From contig JAJTBO010000013.1 of NCBI GenBank assembly GCA_021286855.1, positions 1 through 64,000 of the forward strand: 64,000 nt of DNA, read 5' to 3'. The notes under the pieces were generated by a model. That model saw nothing but the letters and a program-made list of their open reading frames with translations, was not told the DNA's origin and did no database searches. A program made the position numbers and the translations under genes. This DNA comes from Hyphomicrobiales bacterium (GTDB taxonomy: Bacteria > Pseudomonadota > Alphaproteobacteria > Rhizobiales > Ancalomicrobiaceae). Below, one piece after another: positions 16,538 through 26,033 of this stretch (position 1 is the first letter of the stretch; every line of letters starts with the position of its first letter).

Positions 16538-17379
16538 GGCTTCCACCCCTTTCCGAGTTTGGTCGGGTCGATGATCGGCGGCGCGTCGGGCACGCCGGAG
16601 GGCGGCGTGACGTCGTTCGGCGCGCGGTCGGGCAGGTCGATGATGTCCTTGATCAGCGGCCCCTGGTTCTTCTGATACTCCTCCCAGCCGAGCCGGTAGT
16701 GATGGCCGAGCTCGCCGCGGGCGACCCTGAGCGGCAACACCTTGATCGCCGCCTCCTCGAGCACGCAGGACTTCTCGCACTTGCCGCAGCCGGTGCAGTC
16801 CTTGGCGTGGACGGTCGGGCGGAAGATCGCGTGCTTGTGGGTGCGCGGGTTGGATTCCATCTCCAGCGTCAACGCCTTGTCGATCACCGGGCAGTCCCGG
16901 TAGCAGACGTCGCATCTGAGGCCGAGGAAGTTCAGGCAGTTCTCTTCGTCGACGAGGACGGCGGTGCCCATCTTGGCCTTGTTGATGTCGACGAGGGCGT
17001 GGTCGAGGGCGCCGGTCGGGCAGGCCTTGACGCAGGGAATGTCCTCGCACATCTCGCAAGGCACCTTGCGGGCGACGAAATAGGGCGTGCCGGTGGCGAC
17101 GTGGTCGCCGAGATCGGCGAGCTTCAGCGTGTTCCACGGGCAGGCGCGGACGCACAGGCCGCAGCGCACGCAGGCGGAGAGGAAGGCGCGTTCGTCGGGA
17201 AGCGCGCCCGGCGGGCGGATCGCCTGGGTCGGCATCGCCTCGGCGGAACGTTCGTAGGTCGCGATGAGCGCGCCGGCGACGCCCACGCCCGCGATGCCCC
17301 GCAGCGTGGTCTCGAGCGCCTTGCGGCGGTCGGGGCTCAGGAGCCCATCGGTTTTCTTGTCGGCGGAAGCCATGGACAT
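16534..17379 (-). CDS. napG: NapG, periplasmic ferredoxin-type protein
   Basis: The 281-residue protein has a short arginine-containing signal region (DRRKAL, then a hydrophobic run 27-41) and four 4Fe-4S motifs: C70-C80, C108-C120, C148-C163 and C195-C205. It transfers electrons from NapH towards NapAB. About 75 residues follow the last cluster and end in a Pro-rich tail. Either ATG, at 17379 or 17373, could be used. It is separated from napA by a 104-bp gap with a stem-loop. Confidence 0.93.
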   Translation of the reverse strand: MSMASADKKTDGLLSPDRRKALETTLRGIAGVGVAGALIATYERSAEAMPTQAIRPPGALPDERAFLSACVRCGLCVRACPWNTLKLADLGDHVATGTPYFVARKVPCEMCEDIPCVKACPTGALDHALVDINKAKMGTAVLVDEENCLNFLGLRCDVCYRDCPVIDKALTLEMESNPRTHKHAIFRPTVHAKDCTGCGKCEKSCVLEEAAIKVLPLRVARGELGHHYRLGWEEYQKNQGPLIKDIIDLPDRAPNDVTPPSGVPDAPPIIDPTKLGKGWKP

Positions 17380-17443
17380 GCCGTTTCGATGTGCCGGGCG
17401 AGCGGGAGGCATCCGATCGCGTCGGGACGATGCGAGGAGAGGG

Positions 17444-17473
17444 GCGACGCGGATCCCGTGGTCTCCGCGTCGC
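17444..17473 (-). terminator. Stem-loop between napA and napG
   Basis: A perfect 10-bp stem (GCGACGCGGA with TCCGCGTCGC) with a 10-nt loop starts 11 nt after the napA stop. No T-run follows, so mRNA stabilisation of the napA segment is more likely than full termination. Confidence 0.5.
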
Positions 17474-17483
17474 GCGTCGTGGC

Positions 17484-19970
17484 TCAGGCGCGCTCGACCT
17501 TGCAGGCGCACTTCTTGTAGTCGGTCTCCTTCGACAGCGGGCAGGTCGCGTCGAGGGTGAGCTTGTTGACGAGCTGGCCTTCGTCGAACCAGGGGAAGAA
17601 CACCATGCCCTTCGGCGGCTTGTTGCGGCCGCGGGTCTCGACGCGGCTCGTCACTTCGCCGCGACGGGTGGAGATCTTGATCTCCTGACCGCGCCTCAGG
17701 CCGAGCTCCATGGCGTCGTCCGGGTGCATGAAGACGACGGCGTTGGGGAAGGCCTTGTAGAGCTCGGGCACGCGCCGGGTCATCGAGCCGGAATGCCAGT
17801 GCTCGAGCACGCGGCCGGTGACCAGCCAAAGGGGGAAGTCCTTGTCCGGGCTCTCCGCCGCCGGTTCGTAGGGGGCGAAGATGACCTTCGCCTTGCCGTC
17901 CTTGTAGCCGTAGAACTTCACGCCCTCGCCCTGCTTGACGTAGGGGTCGTAGCCTTCGCGGAAGCGCCAGTTGGTCTCCTTGCCGTCGACCACCGGCCAC
18001 TTCAGGCCGCGGGCCTTGTGGTAGGTGTCGAAGGGGGCGAGGTCGTGGGCGTGGCCGCGACCGAAGGCGGCGTATTCCTCGAACAGGCCCTTCTGCAGGT
18101 AGAAGCCGAAGTCCTTCGATTCCTGGTTCTCGAAGCCCTGGTAGGTCTCGGAGACCGGATACTTGTCGACCTGGCCGTTCTTGAAGAGCACCTCGTAGAG
18201 GGTCTTGCCGGCGAGTTCCGGCTTCTTGGCGATCAGTTCGGCCGGCCAGACCTCCTCGACCTTGAAGCGCTTGGAGAATTCCACGACCTGCCAGACGTCG
18301 GAGCGGGACTGACCCGGAGCCGAGACCTGCTGACGCCAGAACTGGGTGCGACGTTCGGCGTTGCCGTAGGCGCCTTCCTTCTCGACCCACATGGCGGTCG
18401 GCAGGATCAGGTCGGCGGCGAGCGCGGTGACGGTCGGATAGGGATCCGACACGGTGATGAAGTTGGCCGGATTGCGGTAGCCGGGCCAGCTCTCCTCGTT
18501 GAGGTTGGCGGCGGCCTGCATGTTGTTGGTGCATTGCACCCAGTAGGCGTTGATGACGCCGTCCTTGAGCTGGCGGTTCTGGAGGACCGCATGCGCGCCG
18601 GGCTTCTCGGGGATGGTGCCCTCGGGCAGCTTCCAGATCGTCTCGGCGATCTTGCGATGCTCGGGGTTGTTGACGACCATGTCGGCGGGCAGACGGTGGG
18701 CGAAGGTGCCGACCTCACGCGCCGTGCCGCAGGCCGAGGGCTGGCCGGTCAGCGAGAAGGGCGAGTTGCCCGGCTCGGAGATCTTGCCGACGAGCAGATG
18801 CACGTTGTAGCAGAGCGAATTGACCCAAGAGCCGCGGGCGTGCTGGTTGAAGCCCATGGTCCACAGGCTCATCACCTTCTTCTTCGGGTCGGCGTAGGCC
18901 TTGGCCAGCTTTTCGAGCTTTTCGACCGGAACGCCGGAGAGTTTCGAAGTGTATTCGGCCGTGTAGGGCTTCACCAACGCGGCGTATTCCTCGAAGGTGA
19001 TCGGATCCATCTTGCCGTCGTCGGGGTTCTTCGCGGCCTTCTGGAGCGGGTGGTTCGGTCTGAGGCCGTAGCCGATGTCGGTCGCCGTCTTGGTGAAGTT
19101 GACGTGCTTCTCGACGAACTCCTTGTTCACCGCGCCGGTTTCGATGATGTAGTTGGCGATGTAGTTGAGGATCGCCAGATCGGTCTGCGGCACGAAGACG
19201 ATGCCGTTGTCGGCGAGTTCGAAGCAGCGGTGCTCGAAGGTGGAGAGCACGTGGACTTCGCAGCCCGGCTTGGTCAGGCGGGTGTTGGTGAGACGCGACC
19301 ACAGGATCGGGTGCATCTCGGCCATGTTGGAGCCCCACAGCACGAAGACGTCGGCGTGCTCGAGGTCGTCGTAGCAGCCCATCGGCTCGTCGATGCCGAA
19401 GGAGCGCATGAAGCCGACGACGGCCGAGGCCATGCAGTGGCGGGCGTTCGGGTCGAGGTTGTTGGAGCGCAGACCGGCCTTCATGAACTTGGAGGCGGCG
19501 TAGCCTTCCCAGAGCGTCCACTGGCCGGAGCCGAACATGCCGACCGCGGTCGGGCCCTTGGCCTTGAGCGCGGCCTTCCACTTCTCGGCCATCACGTCGA
19601 AGGCCTCGTCCCAGGAGACCGGCGTGAAGTCGCCTTCCTTGTCGTACTTGCCGTTCTTCTTGCGCAGCAGGGGCGTGGTCAGGCGGTCCTGGCCGTACAT
19701 GATCTTGGACAGGAAGTAGCCCTTGATGCAGTTGAGGCCGCGGTTGACCGGGGCTTCCGGGTCTCCTTGGGTCGCGACGACGCGGCCGTCGCGGGTGCCG
19801 ACCAGCACCGAGCAGCCGGTGCCGCAGAAGCGGCAGGGAGCCTTGTCCCAGCGGATGCCGGCGTCGCCGACGGGGGCGGCGGAAGCGGGGAGCGAGACGC
19901 CCGCCACCGCGGCGGTGGCGGCGGCGGCCGAAGCCTTCAACACGTCGCGGCGGGAAGTTTCCATCGTCAT
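17484..19970 (-). CDS. napA: NapA, catalytic subunit of periplasmic nitrate reductase
   Basis: The 828-residue molybdoenzyme reduces nitrate to nitrite. It has a Tat signal (SRRDVLKA, 6-13), the 4Fe-4S ligands C46, C49, C53 and C81, and the Mo-coordinating cysteine C179 within [10 protein letters not shown]. The chaperone gene napD lies immediately upstream. Length and motifs are those of a complete NapA. Confidence 0.97.
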   Translation of the reverse strand: MTMETSRRDVLKASAAAATAAVAGVSLPASAAPVGDAGIRWDKAPCRFCGTGCSVLVGTRDGRVVATQGDPEAPVNRGLNCIKGYFLSKIMYGQDRLTTPLLRKKNGKYDKEGDFTPVSWDEAFDVMAEKWKAALKAKGPTAVGMFGSGQWTLWEGYAASKFMKAGLRSNNLDPNARHCMASAVVGFMRSFGIDEPMGCYDDLEHADVFVLWGSNMAEMHPILWSRLTNTRLTKPGCEVHVLSTFEHRCFELADNGIVFVPQTDLAILNYIANYIIETGAVNKEFVEKHVNFTKTATDIGYGLRPNHPLQKAAKNPDDGKMDPITFEEYAALVKPYTAEYTSKLSGVPVEKLEKLAKAYADPKKKVMSLWTMGFNQHARGSWVNSLCYNVHLLVGKISEPGNSPFSLTGQPSACGTAREVGTFAHRLPADMVVNNPEHRKIAETIWKLPEGTIPEKPGAHAVLQNRQLKDGVINAYWVQCTNNMQAAANLNEESWPGYRNPANFITVSDPYPTVTALAADLILPTAMWVEKEGAYGNAERRTQFWRQQVSAPGQSRSDVWQVVEFSKRFKVEEVWPAELIAKKPELAGKTLYEVLFKNGQVDKYPVSETYQGFENQESKDFGFYLQKGLFEEYAAFGRGHAHDLAPFDTYHKARGLKWPVVDGKETNWRFREGYDPYVKQGEGVKFYGYKDGKAKVIFAPYEPAAESPDKDFPLWLVTGRVLEHWHSGSMTRRVPELYKAFPNAVVFMHPDDAMELGLRRGQEIKISTRRGEVTSRVETRGRNKPPKGMVFFPWFDEGQLVNKLTLDATCPLSKETDYKKCACKVERA

Positions 19971-20007
19971 CTGGCGACCTCCTCGGGGTCGATTGGCTGT
20001 CGGGGGA

Positions 20008-20038
20008 GGGCCTCCCCGTTTCGGACGGCGGGAGGCCC
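20008..20038 (-). terminator. Stem-loop between napD and napA
   Basis: A perfect 9-bp stem (GGGCCTCCC with GGGAGGCCC) with a 13-nt loop lies in the 78-bp gap upstream of the napA start. It could shield the 5' end of a processed napA transcript. Confidence 0.45.
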
Positions 20039-20048
20039 GCCGGATGCG

Positions 20049-20303
20049 TCAGGCGGCGACCGCCGCCTCTTCGTCGGATTCGCAGGCGTGATAGACGAGC
20101 GAGGCGCCGATCACGCCGTTCACCAGGCTCATCGACATCAGGCTCTCGGAGGCGAGATGGGCGCCCGCGTCGGTGGCGGTGACGACGAGGCGGCCGTCGG
20201 CGGTGGCGGAGTGGACGTCGACGCCGGGCATGGCGGCGAGCGCCGCCTCCACCTGTTCGACGCTCTCCGGCATCGCATGGACCAAGACACCGATCACGTT
20301 CAT
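20049..20303 (-). CDS. napD: NapD, chaperone for NapA maturation
   Basis: The 84-residue cytoplasmic protein fits the NapD family, which binds the Tat signal of NapA and holds it back until the cofactor is inserted. It starts MNVIGVLVHA and has the typical VV/T and MSMSLVNGV segments. The ATG overlaps the napF stop as ATGA. Confidence 0.9.
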   Translation of the reverse strand: MNVIGVLVHAMPESVEQVEAALAAMPGVDVHSATADGRLVVTATDAGAHLASESLMSMSLVNGVIGASLVYHACESDEEAAVAA

Positions 20304-20815
20304 GCCGCTTCTCCTCGGCCTTCCGGCCTCTCCTTCACGATGACCGCGTCGACCGGGCAGGGCGCGACGCAGGCGCCGCACCCGTTGCAGGCGTCGTCGA
20401 CGACGATCGGCAGAAACCGGCCGTCGGCGCGCGGGGCGAACCGAATCGCCGCACGCGGACAGGCGTCGCCGCAGGTGCGGCAGTGAACGCCGCCGACGGC
20501 GAGACAGCGCCCGGCGATCTCGGCCTTCGCCGTCCAGGCGCGCACGCCGATCCGGACCAGCGCGTCGCTCGGACAGACGTCGGCGCAGGCGCCGCAGAAG
20601 GAGCATTCGCCGTGCTCGAAGCGCAGCGCCGGCCGGCGGTCGCCGTCGAGCCGGATCACCTTCTCCGGACAGGCCGGGGCGCAGGCGGCGCAGCCGTCGC
20701 ACAGCGTGAGGAAGCGCGCTTCCTCGATCGCCGTCGGCGGTCTGAGGCCGTGCGGCTTCGCCGCTCGGGCGAGGCGTCCTCGAAAGAGATCACGGCGTGC
20801 GAGTTCGACCGACAT
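20300..20815 (-). CDS. napF: NapF, ferredoxin-type protein
   Basis: The 171-residue protein has 4Fe-4S motifs at C39-C49, C71-C81 and C143-C153, and a further group with C104, C112, C115 and C119. NapF is a cytoplasmic iron-sulfur protein that assists NapA assembly. It is the first gene of the nap operon. An FNR-like box and the TCACG-N4-CGTGA repeat lie within 70 bp upstream. No napE is present. Confidence 0.92.
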   Translation of the reverse strand: MSVELARRDLFRGRLARAAKPHGLRPPTAIEEARFLTLCDGCAACAPACPEKVIRLDGDRRPALRFEHGECSFCGACADVCPSDALVRIGVRAWTAKAEIAGRCLAVGGVHCRTCGDACPRAAIRFAPRADGRFLPIVVDDACNGCGACVAPCPVDAVIVKERPEGRGEAA

Positions 20816-20851
20816 GCTCCACCCCTGTCGTCGGCGGCGACCATGCGCTCC

Positions 20852-20865
20852 TCACGGCTTCGTGA
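20852..20865 (-). promoter_or_regulatory. Inverted repeat TCACG-N4-CGTGA in the napF promoter
   Basis: On the napF strand TCACGAAGCCGTGA has the same arms and 4-nt centre as the repeats in the nosZ and nirS promoters. Here it follows the FNR-like box after 2 bp instead of 7 and lies 37 bp upstream of napF. Confidence 0.5.
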
Positions 20866-20867
20866 GC

Positions 20868-20881
20868 TTGATCTTTGATAA
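20868..20881 (-). promoter_or_regulatory. FNR-like box for napF
   Basis: On the napF strand TTATCAAAGATCAA has one perfect half-site (ATCAA) and one degraded one. Centred about 59 bp upstream of the start, it fits an activator site with a short leader. Confidence 0.45.
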
Positions 20882-20911
20882 GAGGGGGCTTCGGTCGACT
20901 ACGGATGCGCG

Positions 20912-21238
20912 TCAGCGCAACGGGGAATGAGCGGTAGCGGGCGACGCAGCGGCGGGGCGTTTGATCAACAGCGGCTCGCGGATCGCCATCACCGACAGCG
21001 TCACGACCATCATCACCACCACGATCGAGGCGGTGAAGCCGCCGAGGAAGCCCGGCGCCTGTTCCAGCCTGAGGTAGCGGGCGAGAATCAACCGGCCTTT
21101 GACGATGGTGACGAGGGCGAGCACGGCGAGCCAGAGCGCGCCGAGGCGGTGGGCGTCGAGCATGGCGCTGGCGAGGCCGGTGACGAAGGTCAGGCCCATC
21201 AGCAGGGTCCAGGTCAGGACGAGGCGGCGGTCGCTCAC
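20912..21238 (-). CDS. norF: NorF-like small membrane protein (cytochrome oxidase subunit IV type)
   Basis: The 108-residue protein has three transmembrane helices (about 9-26, 33-50 and 68-88) of the prokaryotic cytochrome c oxidase subunit IV type. It follows norE by 3 bp at the end of the nor operon. NorF is not catalytic; it supports full NO reductase activity in other bacteria. Confidence 0.8.
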   Translation of the reverse strand: MSDRRLVLTWTLLMGLTFVTGLASAMLDAHRLGALWLAVLALVTIVKGRLILARYLRLEQAPGFLGGFTASIVVVMMVVTLSVMAIREPLLIKRPAAASPATAHSPLR

Positions 21239-21241
21239 GGA

Positions 21242-21802
21242 TCACCTCAAGAGATAGAGGGTGGGGAAGACCACCACCCAGACGAGGTCGACCATGTGCC
21301 AGAAGGCGGCGCCGGTCTCGATGTGCTCGACGTCGTCGAACCAGGCGACGAGGGCGAGGATCGCGATGCCGAAGATCACGTGGACGGCGTGAAAGCCGGT
21401 GATCAGGAAGTAGAGGGTGAAGAAGCCGCCGGAGTCGAGATCGTGGCCGGCGGCGATTTCGGTCGCATATTCGTGCGCCTTGACGATCAGGAAGACGACG
21501 CCGAGGAGCCCCGCGGCGGCGAGCCAGAGGCGGGCGCGAAGACGCCGGCCGGCCTCCCGCGCGGTCACGGCCAGGGCGGCGAAGAGGCCGGAGGTGAGGA
21601 GGACGGCGGTGTTGATCGTGCCGGCGAGGCGGTCGAGTTGGTCCTGGGCGGCGAGGAAGCCGTGCGGGTCGAGCGCGCGCGAGCCGGCATAGGCGAGCAG
21701 GCCGCCGCCGAAGACCATCAGCTCGGCGGCGATCAGGAGCCACATCATCGGATTGCCCGGCAGGCCCTCGGTCTTGCGATGGGGGACGGTCGCGTCCGTC
21801 AT
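21242..21802 (-). CDS. norE: NorE, cytochrome c oxidase subunit III-like protein
   Basis: The 186-residue protein has five transmembrane segments and the subunit III-like segments GFHAVHVIFGI and HMVDLVWVVVFP. NorE is a membrane accessory protein of NO reductase clusters and is needed for full activity or stability in some species. It starts 9 bp after norD. Confidence 0.88.
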   Translation of the reverse strand: MTDATVPHRKTEGLPGNPMMWLLIAAELMVFGGGLLAYAGSRALDPHGFLAAQDQLDRLAGTINTAVLLTSGLFAALAVTAREAGRRLRARLWLAAAGLLGVVFLIVKAHEYATEIAAGHDLDSGGFFTLYFLITGFHAVHVIFGIAILALVAWFDDVEHIETGAAFWHMVDLVWVVVFPTLYLLR

Positions 21803-21811
21803 GACGTCTCC

Positions 21812-23758
21812 TCAGGTTCCCACGATGTGGCGATAGAGCACCGGCAGAGCCTCGACGAGTTTGCCCGGCCGGCCGATGACGGCGAAGCCGTTGGCGCCGA
21901 AGAGGCGGGGCACGTAGGCGCGGGCCTCCTTGTCGACGGTGATGCCGAAGACGGCGCAGCCGGCGGCGCGGGCCTCCTCGATCGCCTTGCGGCTGTCCTC
22001 GACGCCGAAGCGGCCTTCATAGTGGTCGAGGTCGTTCGGCTTGCCGTCGGTCAGGACGATCAGCAGCCGGCGACGGTTGGGCCGTTTGGCGAGCCCGACG
22101 GTGGCGTGCCGGATCGCCGCGCCGAGGCGGGTATAGTGGCCGGGGCGCAGACCGCCGATGCGGGCGCGGACGGTCGCGCCATAGGGCTCGTCGAAGGCCT
22201 TCAGCGTCTCGACGCGGACGCGAGTTCGCTTCAACGAGGAGAAGGCGAGGAGCTCGTGGGCGTCGCCGAGCGCGCCGAGCCCTTCGGCGAAGGCGATCAG
22301 CGCCTCCTTCTCGACCTCGATCACCGGGCGGTCGTCGGCATAGGCCTCGGTCGAGCGGGAGGTGTCGACGAGGACGGTGACGGCGAGATCGCGGGCGGTG
22401 GTGCGGACCTGCTCGAAGACGCGGTCGGAGCCCTCGCCACAGGCGCGCAGATCGGCGGCGGCGCGGACGACGGCGTCGACGTCGAGTTCGGCTCCGTCGA
22501 CCTGAGCGCGATGGCGGACGCGGCCGGCGGTCAACGCCTCGAAACGGCGCTTGACCTCGCGGATGCGGCGACGGGCGGCGGCGTCGAGCCTCCAGGTTCC
22601 CTCCGCCACGGGCTCGGCGGGGCCGGCGAGGACGACGGTGTGGGCCGGCAGATAGGCGGATCGGCGGCAGTCCCATTCGGGATAGGTGAAGCGGCCGGCG
22701 AGGCGATCGCCGGCGACCTCCTCCGGCGCAAGATCGAGATCGAAGGCGAGCCTGGTCGAGGCCTTCTTCCTGATCGAGGCGAGGCCGATCTCGTCGTGAT
22801 CGTCGGCCGCCTTCTTGGCCTGTTCTTCCTCGTCGTCCTCGACGTCGCGATGGAGATTGAGGAATTCGGCCCAGGACAGGATCTTGTCGAAGCGATGGAT
22901 GAAGAGCGCGTCGGGCTTCTCGACCTGATCGCTCTCGCGCCGTTTGGCGCGGCGGGTCTTGCGGCTCTCGTCGCGGCCGGCTTCGGACTTCGTCTCGCCA
23001 TCCTCGCCGTCGCGGTTCTTCGCGGCGACGGCGGTGGTCGGCTCGACCTCGCCCCACAGCGCCACCGGCAGGGCCGGGCGATATTTGGGAGAGGCGACGA
23101 AGCGCTTCAGCGGGATCGAGACATCGCGGACGGCGGCGAGGATCCCGTGCGGGTCACGCTCGGGTTCTGGATCGCCGAGGAGATGGCGGATCACCGCTTC
23201 GACGTTTCCCTCGACGTCGGGCAGGGCGCGGCGCGGGCGTTGGACGAGGAGCGCGGCGGCGAGATCGCGGCCGAGGGCGGCGAGGCCGGGAAAACGGCGC
23301 TCCACCTCGGTGGTGGCGGCGACGGCGCGGCGCAGGCGGGCGACGTCGGCGGCGAAGGGGTCGCGCGGCAGGCGCTTCGGCGTCTCGGCGGCGATCACGG
23401 CCCAGCCGGCGAGCCACCGGTAGAGGCCGCGGTTCAGCGCCGGGTCGGGCAGCAACGCGATCTCGGCCGGCAGGAGCAGCGCCTCGCCGGTGAAGCGGGC
23501 GAGCGTCACGCGCTCGTCGTCGCGGGCGAGGCGTTGGCGCAGCGAGAGGCGATGGTGCGAGACGACCTCGTCGGCGGCCTTGATCTCGATCGCCGCCGCG
23601 CCGCCGAGGCCGCGGTGGGTGACGCCGAGGGCGCGCTGGACGGCGGCGAAGGGCACGGCGGCTTCCGGAAAGCGCGGCAGGGTGGCGCGTTCGCCGACGA
23701 CCGCGTTCCACAGACGTCCGACCGTCTCTTCGGGTTCGAACAGGGCATGCCAGTCCAT
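21812..23758 (-). CDS. norD: NorD, VWA-domain NO reductase maturation protein
   Basis: The 648-residue protein has a C-terminal von Willebrand A domain with MIDAS motif DTSRS (about 468-472) and a charged, Lys/Glu-rich middle region (about 245-320). NorD acts with the AAA+ ATPase NorQ to insert the FeB iron into NorB. It lies 15 bp after norQ. Complete and typical. Confidence 0.93.
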   Translation of the reverse strand: MDWHALFEPEETVGRLWNAVVGERATLPRFPEAAVPFAAVQRALGVTHRGLGGAAAIEIKAADEVVSHHRLSLRQRLARDDERVTLARFTGEALLLPAEIALLPDPALNRGLYRWLAGWAVIAAETPKRLPRDPFAADVARLRRAVAATTEVERRFPGLAALGRDLAAALLVQRPRRALPDVEGNVEAVIRHLLGDPEPERDPHGILAAVRDVSIPLKRFVASPKYRPALPVALWGEVEPTTAVAAKNRDGEDGETKSEAGRDESRKTRRAKRRESDQVEKPDALFIHRFDKILSWAEFLNLHRDVEDDEEEQAKKAADDHDEIGLASIRKKASTRLAFDLDLAPEEVAGDRLAGRFTYPEWDCRRSAYLPAHTVVLAGPAEPVAEGTWRLDAAARRRIREVKRRFEALTAGRVRHRAQVDGAELDVDAVVRAAADLRACGEGSDRVFEQVRTTARDLAVTVLVDTSRSTEAYADDRPVIEVEKEALIAFAEGLGALGDAHELLAFSSLKRTRVRVETLKAFDEPYGATVRARIGGLRPGHYTRLGAAIRHATVGLAKRPNRRRLLIVLTDGKPNDLDHYEGRFGVEDSRKAIEEARAAGCAVFGITVDKEARAYVPRLFGANGFAVIGRPGKLVEALPVLYRHIVGT

Positions 23759-23773
23759 GGCCGGTTCCTCGGC

Positions 23774-24589
23774 TCAGCCCCAGACGGCGACGACGAGGTC
23801 TCTCAGGCCCTGTTTGACGTCGCGGTCGTCGGAAAGCGGTTCGATCATCGCCGTCTCGATCGCCTCGGAGACCGAGAGGCCGTCGGCGATCAGGGCGGCG
23901 GCGTAGACGACCAGACGGGTCGAGCAGCCTTCCTCGAGATCCTGGCCCTTGAGGGCGCGCAGCCGGCCGGCGAGATCGACGAGACGGCGGGCGCGGGCCT
24001 CGTCGAGACCGGTCTCGGCGACGACGATCTCGGTCTCCACCGCGGGCGCGGGATAGTCGAACTCGAGGGAGAGGAAGCGTTGGCGGGTCGAGGGCTTCAG
24101 CGACTTCAGGAGGTTCTGGTAACCGGGATTGTAGGAGACGACGAGCATGAAGTTCGGCGGCGCGTCGAGCACTTCGCCGGTGCGCTCGAGCGGCAGGATG
24201 CGGCGATCGTCGGTCAGGGGATGCAGGACGACGGTGACGTCCTTCCTCGCTTCGACCACCTCGTCGAGATAGGCGACGCCGCCCGAGCGCACCGCGCGGG
24301 TGAGCGGGCCGTCGGCCCAGATCGTCTCGCCGCCCTTCAGAAGATAACGGCCGGTGAGATCGGCGGCGGTCAGGTCGTCGTGACAGGCGACGGTGTGCAG
24401 CGGGAGGCCGAGCCGGGCCGCCATGTGGGCGACGAAGCGGGTCTTGCCGCAACCGGTCGGGCCCTTGAGCAGCAACGGCAGGCGCAGACGAAACGCGCGC
24501 TCGAAGACGGCGCACTCGTTGCCGACCGGGCGATACCAGGGGATCGCCCCGGCGCTCGAGAGGTCGGCGGAAGTCGGTTGGGCGTTCAT
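23774..24589 (-). CDS. norQ: NorQ, MoxR-type AAA+ ATPase for NO reductase activation
   Basis: The product (271 residues from the ATG at 24589) has Walker A GPTGCGKT near 43-50 and Walker B VAYLDEV near 105-111. NorQ with NorD remodels NorB so that the non-haem iron is loaded. A GTG at 24604 would add five residues; the ATG was preferred but the ribosome site is weak in both cases. A strong hairpin separates it from norB. Confidence 0.92.
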   Translation of the reverse strand: MNAQPTSADLSSAGAIPWYRPVGNECAVFERAFRLRLPLLLKGPTGCGKTRFVAHMAARLGLPLHTVACHDDLTAADLTGRYLLKGGETIWADGPLTRAVRSGGVAYLDEVVEARKDVTVVLHPLTDDRRILPLERTGEVLDAPPNFMLVVSYNPGYQNLLKSLKPSTRQRFLSLEFDYPAPAVETEIVVAETGLDEARARRLVDLAGRLRALKGQDLEEGCSTRLVVYAAALIADGLSVSEAIETAMIEPLSDDRDVKQGLRDLVVAVWG

Positions 24590-24628
24590 CGTCGCAGGGT
24601 CCACGTCGGTCGTCCTGGGGAAGAAGAA

Positions 24629-24652
24629 TCCCCGGGGGCGGGCCCCCGGGGA
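24629..24652 (-). terminator. Strong stem-loop between norB and norQ
   Basis: A perfect 11-bp stem (TCCCCGGGGGC with GCCCCCGGGGA) and a very short loop begin 20 nt after the norB stop. A T/C-rich stretch (TTCTTCTT) follows on the transcribed strand, so it may act as a partial rho-independent terminator that lowers norQDEF expression. Confidence 0.65.
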
Positions 24653-24671
24653 CGGGTCGTTGCGGTTCGTC

Positions 24672-26018
24672 TCATTCCGCCGGGGCGGCGGAGGCGTCGC
24701 GCGCCACCAGTTCGGTCTTGGCCGGTCCGAGGATCGACCAGATGAACAGGATCGCGCCGACCACGACGACGGCGCCGGAGCCGACGCGCAGCAGGTAGAA
24801 GAGCTGCAGCTGGTCCTGGACCGTCATGTAGTCCTGGCCGAGCACCCGCTGGAGGTGGGTCTGGACGACGCCGGCGAAGGTCAGGGTGAAGGTCATGAAG
24901 GCCATCGCCGAGGACATCACCCAGAAGCTCACCATGTTGAGCACCTGATTGTAGGGCTGCAGACCGCGCAGATGCGGGATGGCGTAGGACATCACCGCCA
25001 GGTTCAGCGACACATAGGCGCCGAAGAAGGCGAGGTGGCCGTGCGCCGCCGTCACCTGGGTGCCGTGGGTGTAGTAGTTCACCCCGTGCAGCGTGTGCAT
25101 GAAGCCCCAGACGCCGGCGCCGAAGAAGGCGAGGACGGCGCAGCCGAGCGACCAGAGGAGCGCGGCGTTGTTGGGGTGCTCACGACGACGCTTCCACACC
25201 ATGTTGAAGGTGAACAGCACCATGGCGAAGAAGGGCAGCACTTCCAGGCTCGAGAAGATCGAGCCGATCCACTGCCAGTAGGACGGCGTGCCGATCCAGT
25301 AGTAGTGATGGCCGGTGCCGAGCAGGCCGGTGAACAGCGACAGCGCGACGATGGCGTAGAGCCACTTCTCGATCACTTCGCGGTCGACGCCGGTCATCTT
25401 CAGCATCAGGAAGGCGAGCACGGCGGCCATCACCAGTTCCCACACGCCTTCGACCCACAGATGGACGACGTACCACCAGTACATCTTGTCCACCGACAGG
25501 TTCGACGGATTGTAGAGCGAGAACAGGAAGAAGATCGCGATGCCCCAGAGGCCGATCAAGAGCACGTTGGTGATCGCGGTCTTGCGGCCCTTCAACACCG
25601 TCAGAGTGAGGTTGAAGAGGAACATCAGCGCGCCGACGACGATGCCGAGCTTGACCCAGAGCGGCTGCTCCAGGAACTCGCGGCCCTCGTGGATGCGGAA
25701 GAGATAGCCGACCACCGCGCCGAGCGCGCCGATCACCAGGATGGCGAGCTGGAGGTAGGCGAGCTTGACCGAATAGATTTCGGTCTCCGATTCTTCCGGC
25801 ACCAGGTAGTAGGCGGCGCCGAAGAAGCCGAGCAACAGCCACACGATCAGCGAGTTCGTGTGGATCATGCGGATGAGGTTGAACGGCAGCAGTTCGGACA
25901 GGAAGTTCGGCTGGACGTAGACCCAACCGGCGATGAGGCCGACCGTGACCTGCACCGCGAACAGGGCGAGCGCGACGATGAAGTACGCGAACGCCACCTT
26001 CTGGCTTTCGTATTTCAT
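24672..26018 (-). CDS. norB: NorB, catalytic subunit of cytochrome c-dependent NO reductase
   Basis: The 448-residue protein has twelve transmembrane helices and the conserved histidines of cNOR: MIHTNS near 51, GTGHHYYWIG in helix VI-VII, and MHTLHGVNYYTHGTQVTAAHGH. Glutamates of the FeB site lie in HLWVEGVWELV. It reduces two NO to N2O using electrons from NorC. The short length excludes the quinol-dependent qNOR type. Confidence 0.97.
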   Translation of the reverse strand: MKYESQKVAFAYFIVALALFAVQVTVGLIAGWVYVQPNFLSELLPFNLIRMIHTNSLIVWLLLGFFGAAYYLVPEESETEIYSVKLAYLQLAILVIGALGAVVGYLFRIHEGREFLEQPLWVKLGIVVGALMFLFNLTLTVLKGRKTAITNVLLIGLWGIAIFFLFSLYNPSNLSVDKMYWWYVVHLWVEGVWELVMAAVLAFLMLKMTGVDREVIEKWLYAIVALSLFTGLLGTGHHYYWIGTPSYWQWIGSIFSSLEVLPFFAMVLFTFNMVWKRRREHPNNAALLWSLGCAVLAFFGAGVWGFMHTLHGVNYYTHGTQVTAAHGHLAFFGAYVSLNLAVMSYAIPHLRGLQPYNQVLNMVSFWVMSSAMAFMTFTLTFAGVVQTHLQRVLGQDYMTVQDQLQLFYLLRVGSGAVVVVGAILFIWSILGPAKTELVARDASAAPAE

Positions 26019-26033
26019 GACAGCGTCCCCCGC

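Noticed and set aside
24590-24604. GTG start at 24604 for norQ
   Set aside because: Adds only five residues and lacks a convincing ribosome site; kept as an alternative in the norQ entry.
20927-24745. Long plus-strand open frame antisense to norFEDQ
   Set aside because: Low-complexity Glu/Gly/Ala/Arg composition typical of GC-rich shadows; the minus-strand genes carry clear motifs.
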